Positions 35,286 through 43,102 of a DNA stretch of 64,000 nt are shown here, in pieces. Position 1 is the first letter of the stretch, and each line of letters starts with the position of its first letter. Position numbers and translations under genes: made by a program. The DNA is from Scrofimicrobium canadense (GTDB lineage: Bacteria > Actinomycetota > Actinomycetes > Actinomycetales > Actinomycetaceae): contig NZ_VULO01000002.1 of assembly GCF_009696615.1 (NCBI RefSeq), forward strand, positions 170,545 through 234,544, in the 5' to 3' direction. The notes under the pieces are model-generated. The model was given only the letters and a program-made list of their open reading frames with translations. It had not been told where the DNA came from and made no database searches.

Positions 35286-36632
35286 ATGGAACTTTCACTT
35301 GCCGACCTAGCACATATGCGGTCAGAATACGAAAAGAAAACAGCGCAACACGTTGCGCAGCGTGCCGTCACCAAGAACGGGATCCTAGAATCAACCCAAA
35401 ACATTGAAGTTATTGAGGCAAATCCTTTTGTCTTTTCTGTCGATGTGGATTCTGAGGCGGTTGCTAATCAGAACCAAAGCGGCAGATGTTGGATGTTTGC
35501 CTGCCTTAACCTACTGCGCCTCCACATTGAAAAATCGTTGAAACTACCTCATGGCTCATTCCAACTGTCACAGAACTACACGTTCTTTTACGACAAGATT
35601 GAAAAATCGAACTTTTTTCATCAGGCAATTATTGACACAGCTTTGGATGAACTCTCCGACCGTAAAGTGACTTTCCTCTTGCAAACCCCTCAACAAGATG
35701 GGGGAGACTGGGACATTATCACCGCGATTGTCAAGAAATATGGCGTCATCCCGAAGACCGCAATGGAGGAAACATCCGCCAGCATCAACTCGGCCGAGTT
35801 AGACACGGTCCTCAATCGTAAGCTGCGCCAAGATGCACTGGAACTGAGAGATCTGGTTCGCAAGCAAGCACCTGATGAAGATATCACTGCAACACGTAAA
35901 CGAATGCTGGGTGAGGTTTACCAGATTGTTTCTGTAGCTTTGGGTACCCCACCTGAAACCATTGACTTTGAGTATCGGGACACCGATAAGGCGTACCACG
36001 CAGACTTTGGTCTCACCCCCAAAGAGTTCTACGACAAGTATGTTCCTATTGATTTGGACGACTACATTGGTGTCATCAATGTTCCCATTGACTCAATGCC
36101 CTACGGCAAGGTGTACGGCATTGACTTGTCCAACGAAATCATCAAGGGACGCCCCAACCGGTACCTGAATGTCGACATGGAGACACTGAAGAACCTGGCG
36201 ATTCAGCAGCTCAAAGATGGAGAACCCGTGTGGTTTGGCTGTGACGTGCTGCAATCATCTGACATTCATAAGGGCGTCATGGCCATGGGACTCTACGGGC
36301 TTGAGGAAGCCTTCGGTATCAAATTTACTATGGACAAGGGGCAGCGTTTTCTCAGCCGCGAGAGCCTACCTACCCACGCGATGATGCTTGGTGGTGTGGA
36401 CCTTGTTGATGGTAAACCAGTGCGTTGGAAAGTGGAGAACAGTTGGGGCGCTGATGTTAACGGCAAGAAGGTCGGTAATAATGGCTACTTTGTCATGTCG
36501 GATGATTGGATGGACCAGTACACGTTCGAGGTGGCTATCCGTAAGGACCTACTCAGTCCCGAGCTGCAAAAAGCGCTGGACAGTGAACCTGAAATGATGC
36601 CGTACTGGACCACATTCAATCCGCTTCTCTAA
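35286..36632 (+). CDS. pepC: Aminopeptidase C / bleomycin-hydrolase family (PepC)
   Basis: Cytoplasmic papain-like (C1B) thiol aminopeptidase that removes N-terminal residues from peptides, usually as a hexameric barrel. The catalytic Cys68 lies in NQNQSGRCWMFACLN, the His in THAMMLGGVDLV near residue 363 and the Asn in VENSWGADVNGKKVGNNGYFVMS near residue 384. Length 448 aa is normal. The short C-terminal tail ends in NPLL. It follows the PLBD-like cluster but has its own operator-like region, which suggests peptide degradation is co-regulated or induced separately. Confidence 0.95.
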   Translation: MELSLADLAHMRSEYEKKTAQHVAQRAVTKNGILESTQNIEVIEANPFVFSVDVDSEAVANQNQSGRCWMFACLNLLRLHIEKSLKLPHGSFQLSQNYTFFYDKIEKSNFFHQAIIDTALDELSDRKVTFLLQTPQQDGGDWDIITAIVKKYGVIPKTAMEETSASINSAELDTVLNRKLRQDALELRDLVRKQAPDEDITATRKRMLGEVYQIVSVALGTPPETIDFEYRDTDKAYHADFGLTPKEFYDKYVPIDLDDYIGVINVPIDSMPYGKVYGIDLSNEIIKGRPNRYLNVDMETLKNLAIQQLKDGEPVWFGCDVLQSSDIHKGVMAMGLYGLEEAFGIKFTMDKGQRFLSRESLPTHAMMLGGVDLVDGKPVRWKVENSWGADVNGKKVGNNGYFVMSDDWMDQYTFEVAIRKDLLSPELQKALDSEPEMMPYWTTFNPLL

Positions 36633-36650
36633 GCACACCCCCCGCCTATC

Positions 36651-36707
36651 ACAGTGTCATAATTCCCGTGGCAGTGGGAAATATGCCGCCGGGACACTGT
36701 TTTATTT
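36651..36707 (+). terminator. Terminator after pepC
   Basis: Stem ACAGTGTC/GACACTGT (36651-36658 with 36693-36700) encloses an inner TTCCC/GGGAA hairpin (36663-36680) and runs into TTTTATTT. Confidence 0.8.
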
Positions 36708-36754
36708 GGGGGCATACAATCACATCGAAACCAGTCGGCGAAGGGATTGCAGGA

Positions 36755-36787
36755 GGCCAGGGAACACCATCAGTGTATTCCCTGGCC
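36755..36787 (-). terminator. Hairpin after the ispF remnant
   Basis: A perfect 10-bp stem GGCCAGGGAA/TTCCCTGGCC (36755-36764 with 36778-36787), eight bases beyond the ispF stop on the minus strand. No T run follows, so termination is likely but not certain. Confidence 0.6.
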
Positions 36788-36795
36788 ATTTGCGG

Positions 36796-37321
36796 TCAGT
36801 CGGTCTTCATAAGGAGGACAGTGGCAGTGGCACTGCACGCTTGTCCGCGGCCAACCTCTGCAATGCCGTCGTGTGATCGCCCCTTGATGGAAATACGGTC
36901 AAGGGGCACATCAAGGGCAGCTGCAACTGCCTCGCGAATAGCACTCATGTAGGGGCGAAGCCTAGTCGTTCCCAAGGTAACGAATGCATCAATGTTGACT
37001 ATTTCGTATCCCTGAGCGCGCATATACCCGGAAAACTCAGTGACGAAATTCAGGCTCCGCGCGTTTTCAGAAGCGGGGTCATCTTCTGGATAGTGCGTGC
37101 CTAAATCTCCGTCAGCCATAGCACCTGCGATCGCGTCAATGATTGCGTGCGAAAGCACATCGCCGTCGCTATGAGTACGAAAGCACATCGCCGTCGCTAT
37201 GAGTACGAAAGCCTCTCTTAGCAGAATCAATCAGCACTCCACCAAGACACAGGGGTTCGCCGTCGAAGAGTGCGTGGATGTCGTGTCCGTGGCCGATTCG
37301 TAACGGCGGAATATCAAGCAT
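36796..37321 (-). pseudogene. ispF: ispF (MECDP synthase) disrupted by a 28-bp tandem duplication
   Basis: IspF makes 2-C-methyl-D-erythritol 2,4-cyclodiphosphate in the MEP isoprenoid pathway. From ATG 37321 the frame reads LRIGHGHDIHALFDGEPLCLGGV (metal-binding DxH) to FRTHSDGDVLS, then hits a premature stop because a 28-base unit is present twice (37151-37178 and 37179-37206). Removing one copy restores FRTHSDGDVLSHAIIDAIAG and the whole C-terminal part (GDLGTHYPEDDP, GRSHDGIAEVGRG) in frame. Each unit begins with GAAAGC, and GAAAGC also follows the second copy, so slippage could have created it. All other features are intact. Recent inactivation, a reversible switch or an assembly error are all possible. 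Confidence 0.88.
37151..37206. repeat. 28-bp perfect tandem duplication in ispF
   Basis: Two identical 28-base units with a six-base GAAAGC start of a third copy at 37207-37212. 28 is not a multiple of three, so the duplication shifts the ispF frame. Confidence 0.97.
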
Positions 37322-37498
37322 CCAGTTCTCCAAGTCTAAGTTGTGCACAAGGGGCTACGTGTTGCGCAGCTTCAAGGTACCACTGGAGGACGATTCTTCC
37401 ACTGCGCATCGGGCTATTTTGAAGTATTTCCCTGGGTACATGGCTCCCGCTGATTTGTGAGAGGCCCCGTTTCGGTAACGACGAGGAAGGGAGGATGT

Positions 37499-38074
37499 GT
37501 GCGTCGACATGCATTCATGGGTAGAGCAGTAGCGACATGTGTTGCGGTGTGGTCTCTTGTTGCGTGCGCTGATAGCAGCGACGATCTTGGTTCAAAGGTT
37601 ATCTATCCACCGAACCCCAAGACCTATGAGTTAGCTGTCAACGTACCCCCTGAATTAACAGAACAAGAGATGTTCGTTCACTTCTCCCATTCAAAAAGCA
37701 TGACGTTTATGGGTGCGGCCGCCTTATGGATACAGTCGGGATACCAGGACCAGAGAGCAGAAGAGACAGTTCAGGAGGTCCTTGAATCTGGACTAATCCT
37801 CACCCCAGATCTTGTCCGTCCCCTAACAGACGTGTTAGATGCTTACTCAAGCGAGGGCCTGCCTATGCGTTCGGTTCAGCAGGTCCTTTCCTGGGAGCCA
37901 GCAACAGTGAGGGGGGAAGACTCACTTACTGCCATTGCCTGGCAGTACTGTTTCCCGCCTCAACGTGGTCAAAGCCAAGCTGACACCGAGAGCGAAGAAT
38001 GCATACTCATCGGCCTTGTCTCTACCGGCAAAGACGAAGGATGGGCAATCCACTCTGTGAGTCGGTTACCTTAG
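37499..38074 (+). CDS. Putative lipoprotein of unknown function
   Basis: 191 residues. The N-terminus is a lipoprotein signal: basic RRHAFMGR, a hydrophobic core and a lipobox LVAC with Cys23, followed by ADSSDD. It is therefore expected to be exported and processed by LspA. The mature part has no motif I recognise. It contains two Cys residues near the C-terminus (WQYCFPP and EECILIG) that may form a disulfide. GTG 37499 has a strong AAGGGAGG site at 37487-37494; the longer frame from 37457 is not supported. Confidence 0.75.
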   Translation: MRRHAFMGRAVATCVAVWSLVACADSSDDLGSKVIYPPNPKTYELAVNVPPELTEQEMFVHFSHSKSMTFMGAAALWIQSGYQDQRAEETVQEVLESGLILTPDLVRPLTDVLDAYSSEGLPMRSVQQVLSWEPATVRGEDSLTAIAWQYCFPPQRGQSQADTESEECILIGLVSTGKDEGWAIHSVSRLP

Positions 38075-38110
38075 CCGCTGACGTCGACATATAGTGAAAT
38101 ACCATGTCGC

Positions 38111-38250
38111 ATGACGGCAGGATACTTCCGGATCGTAGATAGCTCACCTTAAAACGGCGTAGAAATCGCACAATCGGCAATATGCTGCCGTAATGCAGAA
38201 TTGAAGGGTAGGGTGTAAAGGAATAGGGCATAATCGGTAGTATTGTGCCG
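38111..38250 (+). promoter_or_regulatory. Three operator-like sites at exact 60-bp spacing before hipBA
   Basis: Related 20-base blocks at 38111-38130, 38171-38190 and 38231-38250, each built around CGGYA-N6-TKCCG (CGGCA-N6-TTCCG, CGGCA-N6-TGCCG, CGGTA-N6-TGCCG). The middle site is a perfect 5+5 palindrome. The third abuts the hipB ribosome site. HipB repressors bind several spaced palindromes upstream of their own operon, so these are probably HipB sites; the sequence differs from the E. coli TATCC-N8-GGATA site. Confidence 0.7.
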
Positions 38251-38265
38251 GAAGGGGATGTGGTG

Positions 38266-38463
38266 GTGAGTTCTGAAGAGATAGGCCGTGCCATTGCCGC
38301 TGCCCGCAAACGCGAACACCTTACGCAAGAAGAACTGGCCGCTCTCAGCGGTATCAGCGAAAGAACCCTCCGTAATATCGAAAACGGGACTGGCCGCACC
38401 TCATTGGAGACAGTACTTCGAGTTGCCGGGTCTGTTGGTGTGTCAATACGGCTCGAGGATTAA
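38266..38463 (+). CDS. hipB: HipB-like antitoxin (XRE-family HTH)
   Basis: A small DNA-binding antitoxin of about 65 residues consisting of one helix-turn-helix domain (IGRAIAAARKREHLTQEELAALSGISERTLRNIE, then GRTSLETVLRVAGSVGV). It should neutralise HipA and repress the operon. Several in-frame GTG codons exist (38245, 38260, 38263, 38266). The GAAGGGGA site at 38251-38258 favours 38263 or 38266. Its stop is two bases before hipA. Confidence 0.85.
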   Translation: MSSEEIGRAIAAARKREHLTQEELAALSGISERTLRNIENGTGRTSLETVLRVAGSVGVSIRLED

Positions 38464-38465
38464 TA

Positions 38466-39641
38466 ATGGAACGATCCCAGCTACGTTTCGTCGCCGACGC
38501 CGACGTGTATAAGCAGGGTGCGCTTGCGGCAACGCTGCATCGCGATGAGGGCGGCACCACGACTTTTGTCTACGATGATGACTATGTGGGACGAGGCGGC
38601 GCCCCGGTTGCGCTATCGCTTCGGATAGGGGACACTCCTGTTGTCACACCCAGTGGTGGATTGCCGCCTTTTTTTGCAGGGCTTTTACCAGAGGGATTCC
38701 GACTTTCTCAGCTCATCAAGGATGTCAAGACAAGTCCGGATGACGAACTATCATTACTTCTGGCGGTTGGTCAGGATACGCCAGGGGATGTTCAGGTTGT
38801 TCCACACGGTGCTCCTTTGACGGCGGCAGCCCCGCTAGTCAATGCAGATGAACCACTGGACTTCTCATCACTGCATCTGTCTGCTGACACGTCGGCGCTT
38901 CCCGGAGTGCAAGCAAAAGCCAGTTCACAAATGGTTACGTTACCGACAACCAGTCGCGGCGCGTCGGCGATCTTGAAACTCACGCCAAAAGATTATCCGC
39001 GCCTGGTACACAATGAAGCCATCCATTTATCTGCGGCTAAGCACCTGGGTTTTCCTGTAGCGCAGGCGCATATTGTGCATGACAAAAGAGGTGAGGCGGG
39101 GTTGCTGGTTCGCCGCTTTGATCGACATGTCGATAACGGTGTCGAGCATAGACTGCCGCTTGAGGATGCCGGTCAGATCATGGGGATTGTTCCCGCGCAA
39201 AAATACAGCGTGAATACTGAAGAGCTAATCCTCGCTGTAGCTAATGTTGCGGCTGCCTCAGAAGCGGCAAAGCTGGCACTCTACACACAGTTCGTATTTT
39301 CTTGGTTGACTGGAAATGGGGACCTCCATGCCAAGAATGTCTCTTTGCTGCAGACGCGGGGAAGGTGGCAAGTGTCTCCACTCTATGATGTGGTCTGCAC
39401 TCTTCTCTATGGTGATGACACTATGGCTCTGCCTGTAGATGGTCGCACCAAGAACCTGCGCCGTCGCCACTGGGACAATCTTGCTGACGCGATATCCCTT
39501 CCACCGAGAGCCCGCGATCGCGCCATTACAAGGGCGCTCAGAGCTACAAGTCAGGTCAATCTTGAGGACGTTGGTATTACAGGCTCACCGCTGAATGGGA
39601 CTCTCAGAGAGCTCAGATATCGCCGGTCTGAAATAGCCTAG
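38466..39641 (+). CDS. hipA: HipA-like serine/threonine kinase toxin
   Basis: 391 residues of the HipA family, a PI3K-like kinase whose E. coli member inactivates glutamyl-tRNA synthetase and gives persistence. The N-terminal domain has GLPPFFAGLLPEG and DELSLLLAVGQDTPGDVQV. The kinase core has LPGVQAKAS, LKLTPKDYPRLVHNEAIHL, LVRRFDR, the catalytic loop TGNGDLHAKNVSLL (Asp and Asn) and SPLYDVVCT with the metal-binding Asp. All key residues are present, so it looks active. Paired with hipB two bases upstream. Confidence 0.92.
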   Translation: MERSQLRFVADADVYKQGALAATLHRDEGGTTTFVYDDDYVGRGGAPVALSLRIGDTPVVTPSGGLPPFFAGLLPEGFRLSQLIKDVKTSPDDELSLLLAVGQDTPGDVQVVPHGAPLTAAAPLVNADEPLDFSSLHLSADTSALPGVQAKASSQMVTLPTTSRGASAILKLTPKDYPRLVHNEAIHLSAAKHLGFPVAQAHIVHDKRGEAGLLVRRFDRHVDNGVEHRLPLEDAGQIMGIVPAQKYSVNTEELILAVANVAAASEAAKLALYTQFVFSWLTGNGDLHAKNVSLLQTRGRWQVSPLYDVVCTLLYGDDTMALPVDGRTKNLRRRHWDNLADAISLPPRARDRAITRALRATSQVNLEDVGITGSPLNGTLRELRYRRSEIA

Positions 39642-39645
39642 GTTA

Positions 39646-39906
39646 ATGGGCCATGAGGCCGTGACAGGTGGTTCTTTCGTAGTGCACTCGGTTGCCGAAA
39701 TCGTGCAAGATATGGAGTCGGCTGGCGATTAGGTGCCAGTACCACTGGGTGAGCGCCGCTATTCGGGAAAACTCAGTTTGCGTCTTACTCCTGAACAGCA
39801 CCGAAGGGTCGCCGTGCAAGCCGCGCAGCAAAACGTCTCCATCAATCGGTATATTGCAGCCCGCGTATATCCCCATGAGGAAGGGACATCGATCTTCAGT
39901 GACTGA
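39646..39906 (+). pseudogene. hicB antitoxin remnant with in-frame stop
   Basis: Reading from ATG 39646 gives 28 codons ending VHSVAEIVQDMESAGD, then TAG at 39730. The same frame then continues VPVPLGERRYSGKLSLRL and EQHRRVAVQAAQQNVSINRYIAARV to the stop at 39904. The second part is the ribbon-helix-helix end of HicB-type antitoxins (SGKLxLRLPxxLHRRL...SLNQYI). The first part fits the end of the HicB domain. The 5' half is missing and no hicA is seen, so this is decay of a second toxin-antitoxin locus beside hipBA. Confidence 0.7.
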
Positions 39907-40027
39907 ACCATAGCGTGGCTGATTACGGGGTGTCAATATTCAATTGTACCTTCTCTGTAGGTATAAAATCCTAAACATACCGACTCGTTATGTCTATATA
40001 AATACGCATAGATACCGGGAGGTGTAG

Positions 40028-40219
40028 ATGGCTGGATATCGAATTGACGCGCAGCTATACTCTTGGGTTCTCAGTCCAGCTTTTGATATCACCTCCAACC
40101 TTGGCCTTGCGCGATATCGGCCAAATTGTGGGAGTGCCCTACCAGAGGGCGGGACAATTCACCGAGAGATAGCCATATCCCCTTATGGTCGCATGGGTTG
40201 GGTGAGGTGCAACGGCTGA
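40028..40219 (+). CDS. Small hypothetical ORF
   Basis: 63 residues, unrecognised. The support is a well-placed GGGAGG site (40017-40022) and A/T-rich promoter-like sequence just upstream. The protein has no membrane segment or known motif and lies between two gene remnants, so it may be a fragment of a lost gene. Confidence 0.3.
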   Translation: MAGYRIDAQLYSWVLSPAFDITSNLGLARYRPNCGSALPEGGTIHREIAISPYGRMGWVRCNG

Positions 40220-40226
40220 ATGTTTG

Positions 40227-40380
40227 CTACTGGGTTGGTGTGAGTGTCCCTAGGAGTAGGTAGCGGGCGTTGTCGTATTCGTAGGTGCAGGTGGATAACA
40301 GGAGGTATTTGGTGTGAAGCGGTCCAGGTTTTGTTCCATCCTGACAGTAGCGCAACATGGACAAACGTCCTATAAAACAC
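40227..40380 (-). pseudogene. Sortase 3' remnant
   Basis: Minus-strand frame ending at 40227 reads LRYCQDGTKPGPLHTKYLLL, then STCTYEYDNARYLLLGTLTP. This matches the C-terminal end of sortases, with the catalytic Cys in LSTC and the Arg in DNARY. The larger N-terminal part is absent; the neighbouring sequence in all frames shows no continuation. Confidence 0.65.
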
Positions 40381-40596
40381 CCCGGCCCAGATTGTCTCTA
40401 GTTTGCAGGAAAGACAATCGCAAAGACTGTGACATGCACCATGTGGTTGGTGGTGGTTGAGTGTCTGCAGGAATGAGGTAAACGAACATCAAAAATCTTG
40501 GCGGTAGGTAAGGGTTCGCTGTCCCTATATGGCCATATTGCCATGAGTGAGGAATCCGCTCGGAAGAAAATGATGGGCGGAACGTAAATTTTCGGG
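40381..40596. other. Intergenic remnant region
   Basis: Roughly 215 bases with no gene I can support. It contains only short frames that shadow each other, and lies between the sortase remnant and the rpmB terminator. Confidence 0.4.
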
Positions 40597-40632
40597 CAAA
40601 GAAAAAGGCACCCACGCCATAGTGTGAGTGCC
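40597..40632 (-). terminator. Terminator after rpmB
   Basis: On the minus strand GGCACTCAC and GTGGGTGCC form a 9-bp stem (one G-U pair) with an 8-base loop, followed by TTTTTCTTT. Confidence 0.9.
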
Positions 40633-40651
40633 CTATTCTCTTTGAGGAAGA

Positions 40652-40843
40652 CTATGCAGGACGAACAACCCGCTCGCTCTTAATGCACTTGGTGCAAGCG
40701 TTAATGTGGGTGCTAGTTCCGTCAACAACAGCGCGAACACGCTGAATATTGGGGTTGAAACGGCGATTGGTGCGCACGTGCGAGTGCGAAACCTGCTTGC
40801 CGAACTGGGGGGTCTTCCCACAGATGTCGCAAACCGATGACAT
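40652..40843 (-). CDS. rpmB: 50S ribosomal protein L28
   Basis: 63 residues starting [21 protein letters not shown] with [12 protein letters not shown] and [10 protein letters not shown]. The two CxxC pairs mark the zinc-binding (C+) form of L28. ATG 40843 has an AAGGAGG site; an upstream in-frame ATG at 40876 adds 11 unrelated residues and is rejected. Divergent from recG, a common actinobacterial arrangement. Confidence 0.95.
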   Translation of the reverse strand: MSSVCDICGKTPQFGKQVSHSHVRTNRRFNPNIQRVRAVVDGTSTHINACTKCIKSERVVRPA

Positions 40844-40981
40844 GAAGCCCTCCTTGAACTGGCCTATCTGAGACAACTACAACAGGCTAACCGATAAACC
40901 CGCATAACTGCAATGAGATAGCTGTCGTGTTCAGCACACTTGTCGGTATTCACCTCTACAATCAGGGGTGGAGGTTAACCC

Positions 40982-43102
40982 ATGACGACTGTGCACGACC
41001 CGCTACTGACCCCAGTAAAACACAGAGTCACGCCTGCTGCTGCGCGGCGCTTGAAAGACCTGGGTATCGAAACGGTGGGTGACGCGCTTCGTTATGCGCC
41101 GCGGCGCTACTACCACTGGGGGAAGCTCACGGGGCTTGCCGGGCTTAGCGAAGGTGAAGACGTCACAGTATTGGCTCAGGTAGTCTCAGCGAATCTCATC
41201 CGCAACAGGTCAGGAAATGGTGTACGCCTAGTTGTCATCATCACTGATGGAATGTCGCGCTTGACGTGTACATTCTTCGCCAAAAAAGAGTATGCGCTGT
41301 CGCGGCACAGGAAGCTGCTGCAACCAGGTGAGACCTTTCTCTTTGCAGGGAAAGTCAGTGCCTATCAGGGGGACCTGCAACTAGTACAACCCCAGTTCGA
41401 AGAGATAGAGTCCGACAGTCCAGAAGCCATTGAAAGAAAAAGCGGCGCCCCCATTCCCATCTATCCGGCAAAAGGCGGCACACCCTCCTGGAAGATCCGT
41501 GCCCTCATCAACTCTATCCTTGAAGGAATCAACTGGGATGCAGTCCCAGAAACCGTCCCAGAAGACGTCAGGAATCAGCACAGACTCTTGCCAATCTCAC
41601 GTGCTTTTCAGTTGCTGCACAACCCCCATGATGACACTGACTGGCGTGAAGCAAAGAGAACTCTGGCATGGCGCGAAGCTTTAGAACTACAAACCGCGCT
41701 GCTACTACCCAGAATCACAGGAGAGAATAAATCCAGGGCTTTGGTCGATACCACGGGGCTGGTATCTACAGTCATTGATTCCCTGCCTTTTACCCTGACT
41801 CGTGGTCAGCATGACGCGTGGCAGGCGATAGCCGCTGACATGGCACGCGAAGAATCCATGCAAAGACTGCTACAGGCAGACGTCGGGGCCGGTAAAACAG
41901 TGATAGCGCTCTTGGCGATGCTGCGGGCGGTTGAAAATGGGGGACAGGCAGCGCTCCTTGCTCCCACTGAGGTACTGGCGCGCCAACATTTTCTCTCCCT
42001 GCAACGATTGCTGGGGGACGAACAACTGAATGTGCCACTCCATCTACTGACTTCCTCCGTCTCTGCGGGGACACGCAGCGAAATACTCTCACGGCTAGCC
42101 GCGGGGGAACCAGGTATTGCGGTTGGCACCCATGCGCTGATCCAAGACGACGTAGAGATACCGCGTCTCGACGTGCTGGTGGTTGATGAACAGCACCGTT
42201 TCGGCGTTGCCCAGCGGGACAAGCTCAGAGAAGGCCGCGACACCACACCCCACCTGCTCGTCATGACAGCCACCCCGATTCCCCGCACCATCGCTATGAC
42301 AGTATTCGGTGACTTGGACACCACCGCAATGACCGACATGCCGCCAGGAAGGACGCCAGTAGCGACCCACGTGGTGAGCGCAGCCAATAAGGCTTGGATG
42401 GATCGCATATGGCAGCGCGCCAAAGAAGAAATTGATAAAGGTGGTCGCGTCTACATGGTGTGTTCGCGCATTGATGATGAGGACGACTCGAACCTTCCAT
42501 CAATCGAAAGCATGCAAAGCTACCTGCAACAGGTCCCCGACCTAGCTGGGGTGACGGTGGGGATCGCTCACGGCAATCAAAAGCCAGAAGACAATGCCCG
42601 CGCTCTTGACGCATTCGCCCGGGGGGAAGCCCCACTACTGCTCGCTACCACGGTTGTCGAAGTAGGTGTTGACGTGCCAGAAGCAACCATGATGGTGGTG
42701 ATGGGGGCAGAACAGTTTGGCCTATCCCAGCTACACCAGTTACGCGGCAGGGTGGGGCGCTCTGACCGGGCCAGCATATGTTTGCTGGTACATATGGATG
42801 GCCCCTCACCTGTGGCATTAGAACGGCTCCAGGCTATGGAAACCTTCAGTGATGGTTTCGCACTGGCTGAGGCGGACCTGCGTTTGCGCAGTGAAGGTGA
42901 CGTGCTGGGCCGCAGACAGTCAGGCCATGCAAGTTCCCTGCAATTCTTGTCTGTTCGCCGTGACGCGGCAATCATTACGGCGGCTAGAACCGCAGCAATG
43001 CAAATATTGCAGGCTGACCCCCACTTGAAAGATCATCCTGGGTTGGCACACTCTGTGCAGGAACGCGCCGGGGAAGAACTCATGTGGTTGGAGAGGAACT
43101 AA
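40982..43102 (+). CDS. recG: RecG, ATP-dependent DNA helicase
   Basis: Monomeric superfamily 2 helicase that remodels stalled forks and recombination junctions. The N-terminal wedge/OB domain (about residues 55-150) precedes the helicase core. The core has LQADVGAGKTVIALLAML (Walker A, Ala instead of the usual Ser), LAPTEVLARQH, VVDEQHRFGV (DEQH box), MTATPIPRT, and in domain 2 ATTVVEVGVDVPEA and QLRGRVGRSD. Length 706 aa is normal. Its last 23 bases overlap the convergent membrane-protein gene. Confidence 0.95.
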   Translation: MTTVHDPLLTPVKHRVTPAAARRLKDLGIETVGDALRYAPRRYYHWGKLTGLAGLSEGEDVTVLAQVVSANLIRNRSGNGVRLVVIITDGMSRLTCTFFAKKEYALSRHRKLLQPGETFLFAGKVSAYQGDLQLVQPQFEEIESDSPEAIERKSGAPIPIYPAKGGTPSWKIRALINSILEGINWDAVPETVPEDVRNQHRLLPISRAFQLLHNPHDDTDWREAKRTLAWREALELQTALLLPRITGENKSRALVDTTGLVSTVIDSLPFTLTRGQHDAWQAIAADMAREESMQRLLQADVGAGKTVIALLAMLRAVENGGQAALLAPTEVLARQHFLSLQRLLGDEQLNVPLHLLTSSVSAGTRSEILSRLAAGEPGIAVGTHALIQDDVEIPRLDVLVVDEQHRFGVAQRDKLREGRDTTPHLLVMTATPIPRTIAMTVFGDLDTTAMTDMPPGRTPVATHVVSAANKAWMDRIWQRAKEEIDKGGRVYMVCSRIDDEDDSNLPSIESMQSYLQQVPDLAGVTVGIAHGNQKPEDNARALDAFARGEAPLLLATTVVEVGVDVPEATMMVVMGAEQFGLSQLHQLRGRVGRSDRASICLLVHMDGPSPVALERLQAMETFSDGFALAEADLRLRSEGDVLGRRQSGHASSLQFLSVRRDAAIITAARTAAMQILQADPHLKDHPGLAHSVQERAGEELMWLERN

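Noticed and set aside
37314..37514. Minus-strand 66-codon frame ending 8 bases into ispF
   Set aside because: The overlap geometry looks like an operon neighbour, but no family is recognisable and it overlaps the well-supported lipoprotein start; not enough to call.
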